Positions 24,238-36,130 of a DNA stretch of 64,000 bases are shown piece by piece. Under the pieces are notes generated by a model, which made no database searches, had not been told where the DNA came from, and worked only from the letters and a program-made list of their open reading frames with translations. The translations under genes were made by a program, and so were the position numbers. Numbering within the stretch: position 1 is the stretch's first letter; each line of letters starts with the position of its first letter. This stretch comes from Malus domestica (lineage: Eukaryota; Streptophyta; Magnoliopsida; Rosales; Rosaceae), in NCBI RefSeq assembly GCF_042453785.1, contig NC_091669.1, positions 15,545,001 through 15,609,000 of the forward strand. Reading direction: 5' to 3'.

Positions 24238-26351
24238 TTAGTTCATGCGCACATCGATCAACTTGGAGATGTCTTCCCACTTTTGTTCATCAAGTTGGAG
24301 GCTCTTTCTGCATTATTTACACACAACGTCAACATAAATATCTATCAGAAAAAGATGAAAATAACATACCGCAGATTTAACTGCAAAAACTCTACCTACC
24401 TTTGGAGCTGAATTTTAGAGTAATCAATCTCGGCGATTACAATAGTTTCCTCATGCCCTGCGGTTGCAATTATCTCGCCCGACTGCCAATTACAGCACAA
24501 AACACAAAAATGAAGAAAACGATCGTTTGTGTTTTTGTTCATTCATGCTCATCAATTGTTTGCGTTATACACTATATAGTACCGGTTCAACTAGCGTGGA
24601 GTGTCCCCATATTGTGTAAGAACCAGTGGAGTCTCGAGAAGGTGAACAAGTAGCTACGAATAACTAACACCGTGATTCCGAAGCCAAAGAGGGCAGGGGG
24701 AGGGGAAAGGTCATGTTAGAATTGTTTTTAGCTGTAGAACAGTAGAAAAATGTACAGATACAAAGTCGAAAGCAACAGGACAAGTCAGTCTTTATACGTA
24801 CCTGGTTATCAACTGCCCTGAAAAGAGGGAAGTATCTGTTAGAACATAGGAAGTTTAGGAGGAAAATGGTGAGCAAGTGGAAAATAAGGTATATACTCTT
24901 ACCTTGCTCTCTGTACGAGCTCCCACAACAATTCACCAGTGCTCATGTTGAATGCCCCGGGATAGCATATTATGTGAACGCCTTGCGTTTATACAGTAAC
25001 GATCAAATATTGTTATTTGAAATTTATAGATAAGATATTAAAAACTAAGCCCGCATTTACAAAACCCTGTACCTTTTTTCCTGTACAATGCAGCAAGTTC
25101 AGGAAACTGTAAATCATGACAGATTCCCACTCCGATACGACCAACTTCTGCAAATGTTCTACAATTGCTCAACAGCGGCTTAACTCATAGACAATCCGGA
25201 TAAAATCTTGAAATAAAAAATTTGACATCACACATTTCCTCGAGGAAAGTTTAGGACAGTTTCGGATGCATACCTGTGTCCACTATGGTAGTTTGATCTC
25301 CTGCCAAAAAGAAGTCAGATTCCTTAAATGATATCTCTCCTGGAACGTCAATGTCGAATAAATGTATCTGCAAATGAAGCAACACCAACACCTTCTTTTC
25401 AAGAGTTCTATCCAATTTTACGCTCCTAATTCCGTGTCTAATGTTATCGAATTAACATGTTCTTACTTTCCTATGCTTAGCTTTGAGCTTTCCATCTGGT
25501 CCAAATATGCAGCAAGTATTATACAACCTGCCATGATCCCGTTCAGGCACCGACCCTCCTACGATTGTGATCCCATGGCAATAAGCAGCATCCGATAGCA
25601 TGGACAACGTCGGCGAGGCATCCTCATTCGTAAAATCCTCAGCAAATTTTGCAAAGTAGTCACTTGAATAAGGGCAGTTCCACATTTCCTTTGACAAAAA
25701 TGCAATTCAAACCAAATGGATTATGTCCTGAGGACTTCTCACAGACATTTATACAAACAACTTGGCTGCAACCACATGAGCAGTTACTAGGTAGTTAACT
25801 CACTGGTAAAACAAGTAGCTTTGCGCCTTGCTCGGCGGCAGTTTTTATCGAAATGCCGGCACGATCAAGATTCTGATTCTTGTCAGAAGTAACTGACAAC
25901 TGACATAGAGCAACCTTAAACTGTTCCATAGCAAAAACTGTTTTCAGTTATATCACACCTTTGTAATACCTATGCATAATCGCCAAAAGAACAATTTTTG
26001 TGAAAAGTATGCAGTTCTCCTTTTATATAATCGATATTCTACGTTAAACTCATCTAAACTATGAGAACGGGAACTGGAACTCAGGTAGTTAGGTGCAGAG
26101 GGGAGAGCACAATATTGTAACCAACTTGATTAAGTTCAGATATTCGCAAGAATTCTAGTAATTTTTTCAGACTCGAGAAATGATCAAGAACACAAAAGAA
26201 GGTTGGAAACTTTAGTGTTCAAATATTTATTGGGAATAATTGATACAATAACTTGTGCTGAAAACAAAACTACCTTCGGAATATTGGGGAGTTGAAATGG
26301 ATCTGAGGCATCAGCCATGGCGGGATTACTGGTGTTCCAGAGAGATGCCAT
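24238..26351 (-). CDS. Omega-amidase / Nit2-like carbon-nitrogen hydrolase
   Basis: Ten minus-strand exons: 26351-26274, 25920-25804, 25688-25467, 25367-25274, 25147-25073, 24981-24903, 24817-24802, 24663-24583, 24482-24400 and 24307-24238. They join in phase to 304 codons plus stop. The nitrilase triad is present: Glu66 (VLP|EMW), Lys139 (KHRK before IHLFD) and Cys180 (GVGICHD). Family blocks such as [20 protein letters not shown] and WGHSTLV are complete. Omega-amidases hydrolyse alpha-ketoglutaramate and alpha-ketosuccinamate, by-products of glutamine and asparagine transamination. The N-terminus ([10 protein letters not shown]) shows no clear transit peptide, unlike the longer plastid forms, so a cytosolic location is possible. 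A second Met at codon 12 is an alternative start. The 16-nt exon 7 is very short but keeps frame (RAVDNQ). A 5'-truncated copy lies at 42471-43597. Confidence 0.9.
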
Positions 26352-26906
26352 AACAAATCGGAGTTTTTTAGGTCTTGATTAAATTAGGAAGCAAAAGGGA
26401 ACGCCTTTCTATATGTTTGACTTGTTTATTGTCACCCTCTTTGAAACTTTGTGCAACCAATTTTTCTAACTTATCTCATAATTTTGGATAACATTATTCA
26501 ACAACCAAACCTGCCTCAACACATTCAGACAAAGGAATGAAAGCGATTTGTAGTTAAATTGATTAAGAGTAGTTATGCCTATTCATAATGTTCAAGTTTG
26601 ATTTTTTTTTTATTATTTTACAATGTTGCATGTATAAATAAAAATAACATGCATGCAGAATTCAGAAGACAAGCACCAAGCAATAATTTCACAAAGAAAA
26701 ACAAAAAATCACAAGCTGCCCAATTTTAGTATGATCGACTCCATGGAAAGTAAAACCCAAGGCAGCTGCCAAAATGCTAGTGACAACATCTTATTGACCA
26801 CATCTTCCAAAATGCAGCTGCCAATATGCTAGAGTTAATCCTATCGAACTCAAAAGTCAAATATAAAACGTCCTACTTACATCTTACTATTTTACCACCT
26901 CACATT
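26352..26906. other. Promoter side of the omega-amidase gene and spacer
   Basis: AT-rich DNA; the first 100-200 bp should hold the minus-strand promoter and leader of the amidase gene. Two related words (aaggcagctgccaaaatgctag near 26760, split by position, and a shorter variant near 26813) form a local direct repeat. No gene is visible. Confidence 0.35.
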
Positions 26907-27527
26907 CAGTGGCGAAGCCACCTTTAGACTAGGATAGGCTTGGGCCTATCCTCAAATTATTTTTTCCTAACAACCTCTACTATCATTAATTAATTTTATA
27001 ATACCACTATCAACTTGAATTTGTAATTGTAGTGGTTGGTCCAATTAGCTTCAATCCAACAAATAGAAACTATACTAATATTAGTTGATCATATTCTCTA
27101 TTTCTTGCCTATGTACAATTTTTCCCTTTGCTTGCAGACTATTATTATGGTTAATTTCTCATTTCCCTCTATTAGATTGTCTATGAAATCATATTTTTCC
27201 AAATTAGCACAAAAAACCCTTCATATGCTCTCATACCTTCATGTTTTTAGAAAAATGTTCTCTTGGTCACTATAAAAAAATGAATGCATGGTCAGTCACA
27301 TTTGAATTTGATATCAAGAATGAAGAATAAATGGATGTGCATGTAATAATGTTTTATTTTCAACTTTTGATGTAGTTGACCATTTATAATGAAGAATAAA
27401 TGCATGGTCACTCACTTTTAAATTTGATACCAAGGTGACCCAAAGAACGAGATAATTTCTGCATATATTATGTCCATTTTAGTTTAAAGTGTGCGCTTCC
27501 TAACATGAATTTCTGGCTCTGCCACTG
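26907..27527. mobile_element. Non-autonomous hAT-like element with CAGTGGCG ends
   Basis: The ends cagtggcgaagcca and tggctctgccactg are inverted copies with two mismatches. The exact 8-bp word ctcacatt flanks both sides (26899-26906 and 27528-27535). An 8-bp duplication is characteristic of hAT transposons. The 621-bp interior is AT-rich and has no transposase. Another element with the same ends is at 46905-47567. Confidence 0.8.
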
Positions 27528-27535
27528 CTCACATT

Positions 27536-28007
27536 CTTGTCCATACTGTTTCTCTCTCATTTTCATGGAAAATAGAAAACAAAGAGGAGGTTTGAAGATT
27601 CTCTTTTTTATTTTTGAACAAATTGAAGATTCTCTTTTTATTTAAATATTTGTTCACCAAAAAGAAGATTTCTTTTTCCTTAAAAAAAAAAAAATTCTTG
27701 CCAAGAGTTAACCTACAAAAACAGTAGGTGGAGAAGCATCATAGTAAACCTCAATCTGTCACATTCACATCACCCTTGATGCTAAGCCGGCATAGACAAT
27801 ATATAGACCAATTAAGTTCTTCCTATCACTACTATCTGTCTTTGTTCTTATCGGATCATATTATTTAATAATTCAACATCCTTGAACACTTTTGGATTAC
27901 TTATTTTCTTTGTGAATCTTTAAAGCAGGGCCTCCTAATTAAGATTCCCAAAGACTTGTAATATTCCCGTATCAACAACAAACTAAACCTAGCCTAAACC
28001 TAAACCC
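27536..28007. other. Spacer and promoter region of the RING-H2 gene
   Basis: AT-rich spacer with a short A run near 27681-27694. The last part presumably holds the promoter and leader of the RING gene; no specific element stands out. Confidence 0.35.
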
Positions 28008-28535
28008 ATGTTAGTCGTATCAGGCATCGTAGTATTTGGTGTGCTCATCATTTCCGTCGTAATCGGATGGTATGTATATCGTAGGCGAATACCATTGTCT
28101 CCTCCGACTAGCAACGAGCGTGTCCAGAAGATCGAACGCACGGTTGATAAGAGGTTGAAGCCGGATTTAATCACATTCAGTTACAAGAAAGAGAGTGATG
28201 ATGGTGATCCTGATCAAAACGAAGATGATGAAGAAGCTTTATATCGTAAAATTAGTACTACCATCGAATGTGTAGTGTGCTTGAGAGGTTTGGAAGATGA
28301 GGAAACTGTGAGGCGGCTACCAAAATGCAAGCACATCTTCCACGCACCTTGTATTGACATGTGGCTTGATTCTCATTCCGGCTGCCCTATCTGCCGTACT
28401 CTGATTGACCGACTATGTTCTGGTGATAACCCGCTGGCATTTACACCTCACGAGGATCAAGAGAATTCCATGGAAGTCACACCCACAGAAGTAGATAATA
28501 TCAGAACCTCAATGTTATCTATCCCAATCGTGTAA
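28008..28535 (+). CDS. Membrane-anchored RING-H2 E3 ubiquitin ligase, ATL-like
   Basis: A single-exon frame of 175 codons. Residues 3-24 form one hydrophobic segment (VVSGIVVFGVLIISVVIGWY) followed by basic YRRR, a type III membrane anchor. After an acidic linker comes a RING-H2 finger (about residues 87-129): CVVC, then CKHIFHAPC with the diagnostic His pair, the Trp in CIDMW, and GCPIC. The order C-C-C-H-H-C-C-C is complete. Single-exon genes, an N-terminal anchor and a RING-H2 domain are typical of the plant ATL family, whose members ubiquitinate targets at membranes, often in defence or hormone responses. The classic GLD motif between anchor and RING is not seen, so assignment within the family is uncertain. 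Confidence 0.85.
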   Translation: MLVVSGIVVFGVLIISVVIGWYVYRRRIPLSPPTSNERVQKIERTVDKRLKPDLITFSYKKESDDGDPDQNEDDEEALYRKISTTIECVVCLRGLEDEETVRRLPKCKHIFHAPCIDMWLDSHSGCPICRTLIDRLCSGDNPLAFTPHEDQENSMEVTPTEVDNIRTSMLSIPIV

Positions 28536-29195
28536 GATCATATAATGTCCTCTGTTGTCTTCTTCTTTGGTTAATTTCTCTCTTTTATAAATCTTGTTGG
28601 TTGCAAGACAAAAGCTCCTGCGAGAGTTGTTCGGTTGAATGTTTCCTAAGTCCCACTGGAGGCCACAGAGAGGCCAAGGCTCCTCAGATGAGTTGTATGT
28701 GTGATAGGCATGCCACTGTTGGCAGTTAGTTATTAGTATTAGAAACTTACACTGCAAGTAAAAGGATTTCTAATCAAGGGATAATATCATGATCAGTGGG
28801 GTTCTGGCTCGTTCTTGATCATTTTATGTGCTTGCTTGTTAAGGACTTCCGACATTTTCTTCGTGTATTAGATAACAACCATAAACTGATTAGAACTTAT
28901 ATCTTATTTAGTTTACTGTTCTTGTACAAGCTTTGGTTTTTTGAAATAAACGTTAAACTTGCAAGAGGATAAACAATTGAAAGAGAATAATAGGCATTTT
29001 GATAACGCAACTACTCCGACTATGACTTCCAATTTAATTAGCAAGAGGAAATACAGAAGACAAGAACAATTTATCTTACTTGTAGTATGTAGTACAATTT
29101 AGGTGTTAAGGGTAGGCTAAGTTTCTGTTTTGTGCAATATTAGACTCAATTTTTCCCTAACATGCTTATTCTAACATAATTTTTTTTTTCATCTT
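28536..29195. other. 3' flank of the RING gene and spacer
   Basis: Likely 3' UTR followed by AT-rich spacer; no other feature recognised. Confidence 0.4.
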
Positions 29196-30429
29196 TTAAA
29201 ACTTAGGGTGTTTTTCTTCTTTTTATCCTTCATGCTGCTGCAAGATGGGGAGAAGGTGAACAATCAGTCGGAGCTCTGATTGCTTACCTTGTCTGTCACC
29301 TCTTTCAGCAGACCCCCTAGCTCGGCGACTTGGGAGACTCCTACTACATGGTTTGTATCGCGCTTGACCAAGCCTGAGACTACAAGTAAGCTTCAAGTGA
29401 AATTGATACATTACCTTGTGCATCTCCACCAGTTAAAGATACCACCCCTGGATGGAGGAAGAGTACTTCTAGAGAAGATGCCACATCTACCTATGAGACA
29501 GATAAGGCAAGTCAAGACGACACCACACTCCGATACTTAGAAGTTTCGTGATTACAAGATCATTCTCCCACAATATTTCCTAATGTCATTTGTACTAAAT
29601 CATTCACTTGTACTCACTAAAGGAAAGCTTGAACCTATGTACTTGTGTAAACCCTTCACAATTAATGAGAACTCTTCTATTCCGTGGACGTAGCCAATCT
29701 GGGTGAACCACGTACATCTTGTGTTTGCTTTCCTATCTCTATCCATTTATATACTTATCCACACTAATGACAGGAGCAATCTAGCGAAGATCACAAAAAG
29801 CGACCGTTTTCGCTACCTAGGATCTATCTTGCAAGAGAACGGAGAATTAGATGGAGATCTCAACCATAGAATACGAGCTGGATGGATGAAGTGTAAGAGT
29901 GCATCCGGCGTGTTGTGTGACCGTCGTAGGCCACTGAAGCTCAAGGGAAAATTTTATAGGACGGCAATAAGGCCAGCGATGTTGTATGACACAGAATGTT
30001 GGGCGGTGAAGCATCAACACGTACACAAAATGGGTGTAGCGGAGATGAGGATGCTTCGTGGGATGTGTGGGCACACGAGAAAGGATAAGATTGGGAATGA
30101 GGATATCCGAGGTAAAGTAGGAGTAGCCGAAATTGTAGGAAAGATGAGAGAAAATCGGCTCCGATGATTTGGACATGTGCAAAGAAGGCCGACTGACGCT
30201 CCGGTTCGAAGATGTGACTACGGGACAGAGGTTCAGGGCCAAAGGGGTAGAGGAAGACCTAGGAAAACTTTGGAAGAGACTCTAAGAAAAGACTTAGAGT
30301 ACTTGGATCTAACGGAGGACATGACACAAAACCGAGCGCAATGGCGTTCTAGGATTCATATAGCCGACCCCACTTAGTGGGAAAAGGCTTTGTTGTTGTT
30401 GTTGTTGTTGTTGTTAAAACTTAGGGTGT
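29196..30429 (+). mobile_element. Chimeric retrocopy: LTR fragment fused to a 5'-truncated RTE LINE, with 16-bp target duplication
   Basis: The 16-bp word ttaaaacttagggtgt flanks the unit exactly (29196-29211 and 30414-30429). Inside, 29212 to about 29796 is LTR-type sequence; its right part is closely similar to the solo LTR at 10064-10578. At about 29797 it changes abruptly into the 3' part of a plant RTE-type LINE ORF (RFRYLGSILQENGEL, MLYDTECWAVKHQHVHKMG, GRGRPRKTLEETLRKD), ending IHIADPT and a (TTG)n tail at 30391-30414. The LINE frame has one in-frame stop (a Trp codon changed to TGA near 30165). The (TTG)n tail and the long duplication are RTE-type features, and the duplication encloses the LTR part too, so both parts appear to have inserted together. 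Confidence 0.75.
30391..30414 (+). repeat. (TTG)n tail of the RTE LINE
   Basis: A run of TTG units right after the LINE stop codon and 'gggaaaaggctt', the usual 3' tail of plant RTE elements. Confidence 0.9.
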
Positions 30430-31287
30430 GCTAGAGCCCAGGACAGCCGTTAGCTGGCTCCGCCCTGGATTGATGTAGACAAAGCACAAAAATGCAAAAG
30501 TGGGGCATTGCCCTGTACATAGACAATTTCTCTTTAACCTACTATGTTATGGTTCAAACCCTCTTAAATAGTTTAGAATATTAATATTGTTTGTAATAAC
30601 ATATGGTGAAATATCGACCTAAGATATTGTAATTAATTAGTCTTAAACTATAGGGGGCTAATTATGCATGCAAACAAGTGATGAATTGTCATGATAGCAA
30701 GAGTCTTCATTTCCAGCTCACTACGTCCAAGTTCAAACTCTCCCATTCTTCCTAATATATAAATTGCAGTTAGTAATATCAACCATATTAAAAATAAAAT
30801 GAAAATTACTAAATGCACTAGCGTTTCTAACATTCATATATATACTTGCTGCAGTTTGGAGATTCTTTTTCTAAATAAGTTTGGCTGAGAAGCCACAAAA
30901 TATGAGAATAATGTTGTAAATATTATTTATTATGTGGTTGTTCACTTCTGAATCATTATTTAATATATAGTTAGTGTTGCAGTCATATTTAGAATAGGAA
31001 TATGATTGTATAAATCTTAGTGTATCTCGGGATATCTTTGAATATTACCTTTAGTAGTTAATATCCTATTAGAGTTGTAATCCTAAAAGGGTAAGGATTT
31101 AACCTATCCTACTACTATAAATAAAGGCACAATTGGGTGATACAACACACACCTGACAATTAAATCTTTCTCCCCCACTCTATTCCCTTAGAATATCTTA
31201 GTTAAATAGGCCTACAGCCCCAACCCACCTACTAGACCTCTTTGGCTTGGGCTTGGTTCGGATTGGGCCTGCAGCCCCAACCCACCT
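30430..31287. other. Spacer with probable LTR-type fragment
   Basis: Mostly AT-rich. From about 30975 to 31205 the sequence has a TATA-like word (ctataaataaaggc, about 31113) in a setting typical of an LTR promoter. The words cagccccaacccacctac occur twice (near 31215 and 31272) as a short direct repeat. Neither end could be defined, so the LTR reading is tentative. Confidence 0.35.
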
Positions 31288-31987
31288 ACCAGAGATTGGG
31301 AATGACAAGGCGCGGTGGTGATATGATGGTCTAGCTCGCCAGAGTAATCGAGTGGTGGTGCTGTGTGGTTTCCGGAGAGGGAGAAAGTGTTAGAGCGAAG
31401 AAAGATGAGGGAGGAAACAGAGAAGAGAGAGGAAACGAGAGTGTCCTTGAGCATGGTTGTGACAATGGCTGCCTCGCCGAAGTGGCAATGATATGGTGGT
31501 GGTGTGGTTGGTTCCTGGTCTTTTGGCCTATGTTCTTTAGAGAAGAAGATGATAATGAGGGGAAGAGAGAGAGGTGAGGGATGAAGGAGAGAAGTGAGGT
31601 GGCAACCAATGAGAGGCTGAGAGCATTTGGAAGGGAACACGGGAGTGAGGAAAAATAGTGGGTTGTGGGTCCCACTTTGTTGACACTCCAATCCCATAAA
31701 AGACAAAACAAAAAGAAAATCTCCCATAAGCGTGAAATTATCAAATTGCCCTTCACGTTCGTAGTTTCGTAAAATTTTCGTTGTAACTCTGAATTTGATT
31801 TCGTTTGTGCCCACGTGTTTGTAGTGACGATCACTACGAGGATACACTAAAAGAATGTTTCAAACATCTCACAATACGCTGGTCAATGAAAGTCAACATT
31901 CTCGCCTTTAGGGGCATTTTCATCAATTCACGTATTTAAAATTAATATAATCGTAAAGTTAGGGACGGATTGTTACAGTGATGACTT
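31288..31987 (-). mobile_element. Gypsy-type LTR fragment, left border of the duplicated block
   Basis: Read on the minus strand, it opens with 'actgtaacaatccgtcccta', a form I associate with gypsy (chromovirus) LTR starts. The whole stretch matches 45440-46148 in the same orientation. It stops short of the full length seen on the right, so it is a truncated LTR. It contains open frames on both strands that are not genes. Old and broken. Confidence 0.6.
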
Positions 31988-32174
31988 TTAACACAAGCGA
32001 TCATTATGATTATCGTAAAGTTTTATCCTCTTAATATTTATTAGCATTTTTGAAAACAGACTGAACTTGGACTTAGTTTCTGTCGGGTTTTTAGCTGTTT
32101 CCATGCATTGTTTTTTATGTTTGCTTTGTTAACTGTGGACTTAAGCTGGATTTTACATTTTGTTCCATGGGCAG

Positions 32175-33791
32175 ATATACTTCAAAACGAAAAAGACTAT
32201 AGGAATTAGTTGAATATCAGAGTGCGGAACAAACAAGATTACAAAATAATAGGAATTTTATTGAACAAATTGAGAATGCCGAGACGGCTACAAAAACCCT
32301 AGAGACTACATTGTGAATGAATTTTTTTCTCTAACTAAATTACAAGCTCTATTTATAGAGCAATAAACCAAAGAAACCCTAATGCGTATATGCTAAAAAT
32401 ACCCTACTACAAAATCAAATCAAATCTCTAATTAATTTCCTAAATAAACCTAATAAATTCCAACAGAATTTCTTTCAACAGCACTTGCACTTTAACTCAT
32501 GTGGATGAGAAGCTTTGTTATCAAATTCTACACGGATACAAAATTCAGAATGCTGAGGTACTTAGGATTAGTCAAGATTGTCCTTCATCAAAGCTAATGG
32601 TGATTCTTTTATTGGGCATACACAACTGATGGTACATGATTTTCTTCAAGTCGCTGTACAATCTTTCATTTGGGTGATACTTTCTTTTCTGTGCTCATCC
32701 CATGGAAAAGAATACTCATGAATAATAAATTTAATGCAGTTGCAGTTTCGTGAGGATGCGACAGTGGATGATCTTATTGATGTAATTGAGGGAAACCGGA
32801 AATACATGAAGTGTGTATATGTGTACAACAAGATAGACGTTATTGGTATTGATGATGTGGACAAATTAGCCCGTCAGCCGAATTCTGTTGTCATTAGTTG
32901 CAATCTCAAGGCAAGTTCTACACTTCCTGTTTTTATTCAAATGAGATACGGAGTACATCTGTGTTACCAGTAAGAAACCTTGAGAAATCTCTAAAAGGTC
33001 GTACCCAGTGCACAAGGCTCCCGCTTTACGCAGGATCTGGGAGAGGTGAACTGCAGTTGCAAAATTGAAAAGCTTTTGGTCAGAGCACCGAAGACATTGC
33101 CTACTGTGGTTCTTTCCATTAGAATTGTGTTTTTGTTGGACCCTAATTTTCAACACATGTAAAAATTACATTACAATTTATTTAGAGGCCGTATGATAAT
33201 CATTCCGTTTTCAGTTCAGAAAACTGAAATCTTGTTTGGTAAGTTTTCAATTAAAAAAAAAACAAAAAAAGCTGAAAACCAAAAACTAAAAATGAAATGG
33301 TTTTCAAACGGCCCTTAATAAATAGCAATGAATAGTATCACGTATGAAACGGTTCAGGAAAATTAACTTTGTGTTTTTATCTTGCTCAAAAGCTGAACTT
33401 TGACAGACTACTTGCAAAAATGTGGGAAGAGATGGGACTCGTTACAGTTTATGCAAAGCCGCAGGGCCAGCAACCTGATTTCGGTGATCCAGTAGTTCTT
33501 TCTGCTGTAAGTTGCAAATATTTTTGTTGTGTGTGTCTTTATAGGATCAATTAGCTCTCCATCATATGAGCTTTCTGGCTTGCTTTGTTTTCTCTTATTC
33601 CTCTTTGCATGTGTGTGTAGGATAGAGGGGGCTGCACTGTTGGAGACTTCTGTAATCATATACACAGGAGTTTGGTGAAGGAAGTCAAATACGTGTTAGT
33701 GTGGGGTACAAGTGCAAGGCACTACCCACAGCATTGTGGCCTCGGTCATGTTTTGAATGTTGAAGATGTGGTCCAAATTGTGAAGAAAAAG
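32175..33791 (+). pseudogene. DRG2: Truncated DRG2 pseudogene (exons 7-10 only)
   Basis: Exon 7 starts at 32175, is split by a solo LTR, resumes at 32471 and ends at 32557. Exons 8-10 are at 32740-32910, 33393-33506 and 33621-33791. Exons 1-6, with the GTP-binding loop and DLPG motif, and exon 11 are absent. Exons 8-10 remain open (NKID and the TGS region are readable) and the GC donor after exon 8 is kept, but without the P-loop the product could not be a working GTPase. Intron 8 has an extra 57-58 bp near 32995-33051 not present in the source gene. Low divergence suggests a fairly recent duplication. Confidence 0.9.
32208..32465 (-). mobile_element. Solo LTR inserted in the DRG pseudogene exon 7
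   Basis: 258 bp, flanked by the 5-bp word gaatt on both sides (32203-32207 and 32466-32470). Read on the minus strand it starts TGTTGGAATTTATTAGG and holds a TATA-like word (ctataaatagagc) and an aataaa-type signal. This is the layout of a short copia-type LTR left without an internal region. It is absent from the source locus, so it arrived after the duplication. Confidence 0.75.
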
Positions 33792-34096
33792 GTAAACCGG
33801 TCTGTCTGTTGTTCATTGCAAGTGAAATTTTCTCTGCGTAATTTTTGGGTCCCATGATTATTCTGATTCCAGATGCTTGTTGGGTCTTACTACACCATGA
33901 TCTCTGTTTCTGGAGATGGTGCTTAATACACTTCGAAAACGCTCTTCGGCTTTATCTTGCTCGCGTGCCGAGCATAGATTCCGAGCCTATCTACCTAAAT
34001 CGGATGAACACATTTGTAGAAAGAGAAGAGTATTTTTTCGATGAGAAAGTTTATAGTCTATTATTCACGTAATGAGAGCGATAGGGTATAACCCAG

Positions 34097-36130
34097 TTAG
34101 ATAGTAGAACCTCTCCAGCTACATCCAGGAGATTTTACCATTCCTCCTTGATTCATCATCGTTCTCACTCTCTCAGCATCATCCCATTTATTTGTTTCTG
34201 CGTAAGTACTTGCCAAAAGCACGTAATTTCCTTCATCGTGCGGTTCTATTTCGAAGAGCTGCCTGGCTGCAATCTCGCTCAACTCAGCATTGCCATGAAC
34301 CTTGCAAGCTCCTAACAAGGACCCCCAAATCTTTGCATTGGCGACACCAACATTGTCTATTATAAGATTGTATGCCTTTTCAAGCATTTAGCCCTTCCAA
34401 GAAGATCAACCATGCAAGCATAGTGCTCCTTTAGTGGCTCAGTGCCGAAAACCTGAGCCATGAGCTCAAAGTACTGGCACCCTCTCTCAATCAGTCCGGC
34501 ATGGCTACATGCATTGAGGAGACCGACGAATGTTACCTGGTTCGGTCTAACTCCTTCCTTTTGCATCTTCGAGAAAAGATCCAACGCATCCTTGGCCTTT
34601 CCATGGTCAGCGAGGGCAGTGATTAACGCGCTATAGGATATGACATCCCTCATGCTCATTCTGTTGAACTCTCTCCATGCCTGGTCTATGTTTCCACATT
34701 TGGAATGTATATGGATCAATGCATTGGATACAAAGATTGTCCTCTCTGAAAGTGTTTGGTAAATGAGGACGCATCAGCACTACAGAATGTAAGCAATGCA
34801 AAAGATAGCAAGTCGTAGGCCACGTTCGGTGTTTAGATTGAATTGGATAACTCACTCGATTCAATGAATGTTGAGTGAAGACTTCCGAATTTCGTCTAAA
34901 TTGAAGGTTGAACATGTCTTAGCAACGAAGGAAACTTATTGCTTCCCCATCCTATCATTTTTTTTGGAGATTAAAATGAATACATTGACACCCATTTCTT
35001 CATTCAACATACATTGAATCTTGGAAATTGACACTTCTTCATTCAACATACATTAAATCTAATGAGTTAGCCAATCCAATTGAATCCTTGACACCAAACG
35101 ATTGAAAGAATTGATTAAATTAGAACTTACCACAAAACCCTTCCTCCACATGCCTTGCCAATGTGGCTGCGATTTCAACTTCCCCAAGTTGTGTACAAGC
35201 TGAAATAGCTCGCACCATTGCCACCTCACTGACTCTCACTTTTGCTTTCCTCATTTTCTTATACATCCCAATGGCTTCTGCTGCATAACCATTCTGAGCA
35301 TAACAAGCCACCATTGCTGCCCAACATGACGCATCTGGCATCTGTATCTCGTCAAACCATCTCGGCCTCCACTACATTACCACGTTTCCCATATCCCGCT
35401 ATCATAGCCACCCACGCCACTGAATTTTTATCCACCATTCGTTCGTACAATTCCTTTGCCCTTTCCATATCACCATTGTTCGCGTACCCAGCAACCATGG
35501 TAGCCCAAGAAACCGCTTTGCGCTGCCCCATGTTATCAAACAACCACCGCGCTTCGCCCATCAGTCCCATCTTCGAAAACCCAAAAATCATGGCCGTCCA
35601 AGCAACCAAATCCTTATCTTCCATCGAATCAAAAACATCCCTCGCGTCCCTTACAAGCCCACATTTTGCATACATATGAAGAAGCGCAGTTTCCACTATC
35701 CCGTTTCCAAGAAACCATACTGCAGAAGCCTCGCGTGGACTTGTTTCCCTTCGAAAACCGCCTGGACACGACCACAGGCATTGAGAATGGAAGAGAAGGT
35801 GAACCCAGATGGCGATACGCCAACCCGGTGCATTTGAGCATATAGAGCGATGGATTGACGAAAGCGATCGTGAAGCACATTGGAGTGGATGAGGGAGGTC
35901 CAGAGGAACTGAATTCTGCAGTTGGGTATTTCGTCGAACAGGTTGTGGGCATACCGGAGGTTGTCACCAGGGAGTTGCAGGAGCCGCTGGAGCAACTGAG
36001 CCAAGAGATGGTAACGGCGGTTGGGTTCAGTTGGGGCTTTGAGTAAGAGAATGTGGCTTTATTTTAGCTGCTTTACGGTATTGCTTACATAAAGGAATGA
36101 ATTTCGAGGGGGAATGAATTTCGAAGTCAT
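34097..36130 (-). pseudogene. Broken copy of the PPR gene
   Basis: Matches the PPR gene at 21631-23671, with exon 1 at about 36130-35129 and exon 2 at about 34745-34097. Most PPR motifs and the E domain are still readable (IWGSLLGACKVHGNAELSEI, KSPGCSW). Breaks: a Gln codon near position 25 is TAA (about 36060); one base is lost near 35708; two bases are lost near 35355 in the motif around VFDEIQ; and one base is lost near 34387 in the E region. Splice sites look intact. With at least four disabling changes it cannot make the 550-residue protein. Low divergence from the parent gene makes read mapping and expression assignment between the two unreliable. Confidence 0.9.

Noticed and set aside
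29847-30242. A 131-codon minus-strand ORF
   Set aside because: Antisense shadow of the RTE LINE reading frame.
31212-31847. A 211-codon minus-strand ORF
   Set aside because: Lies inside the gypsy-type LTR piece and shows low-complexity residues; the equivalent stretch at 45253-45872 is broken into unrelated frames.
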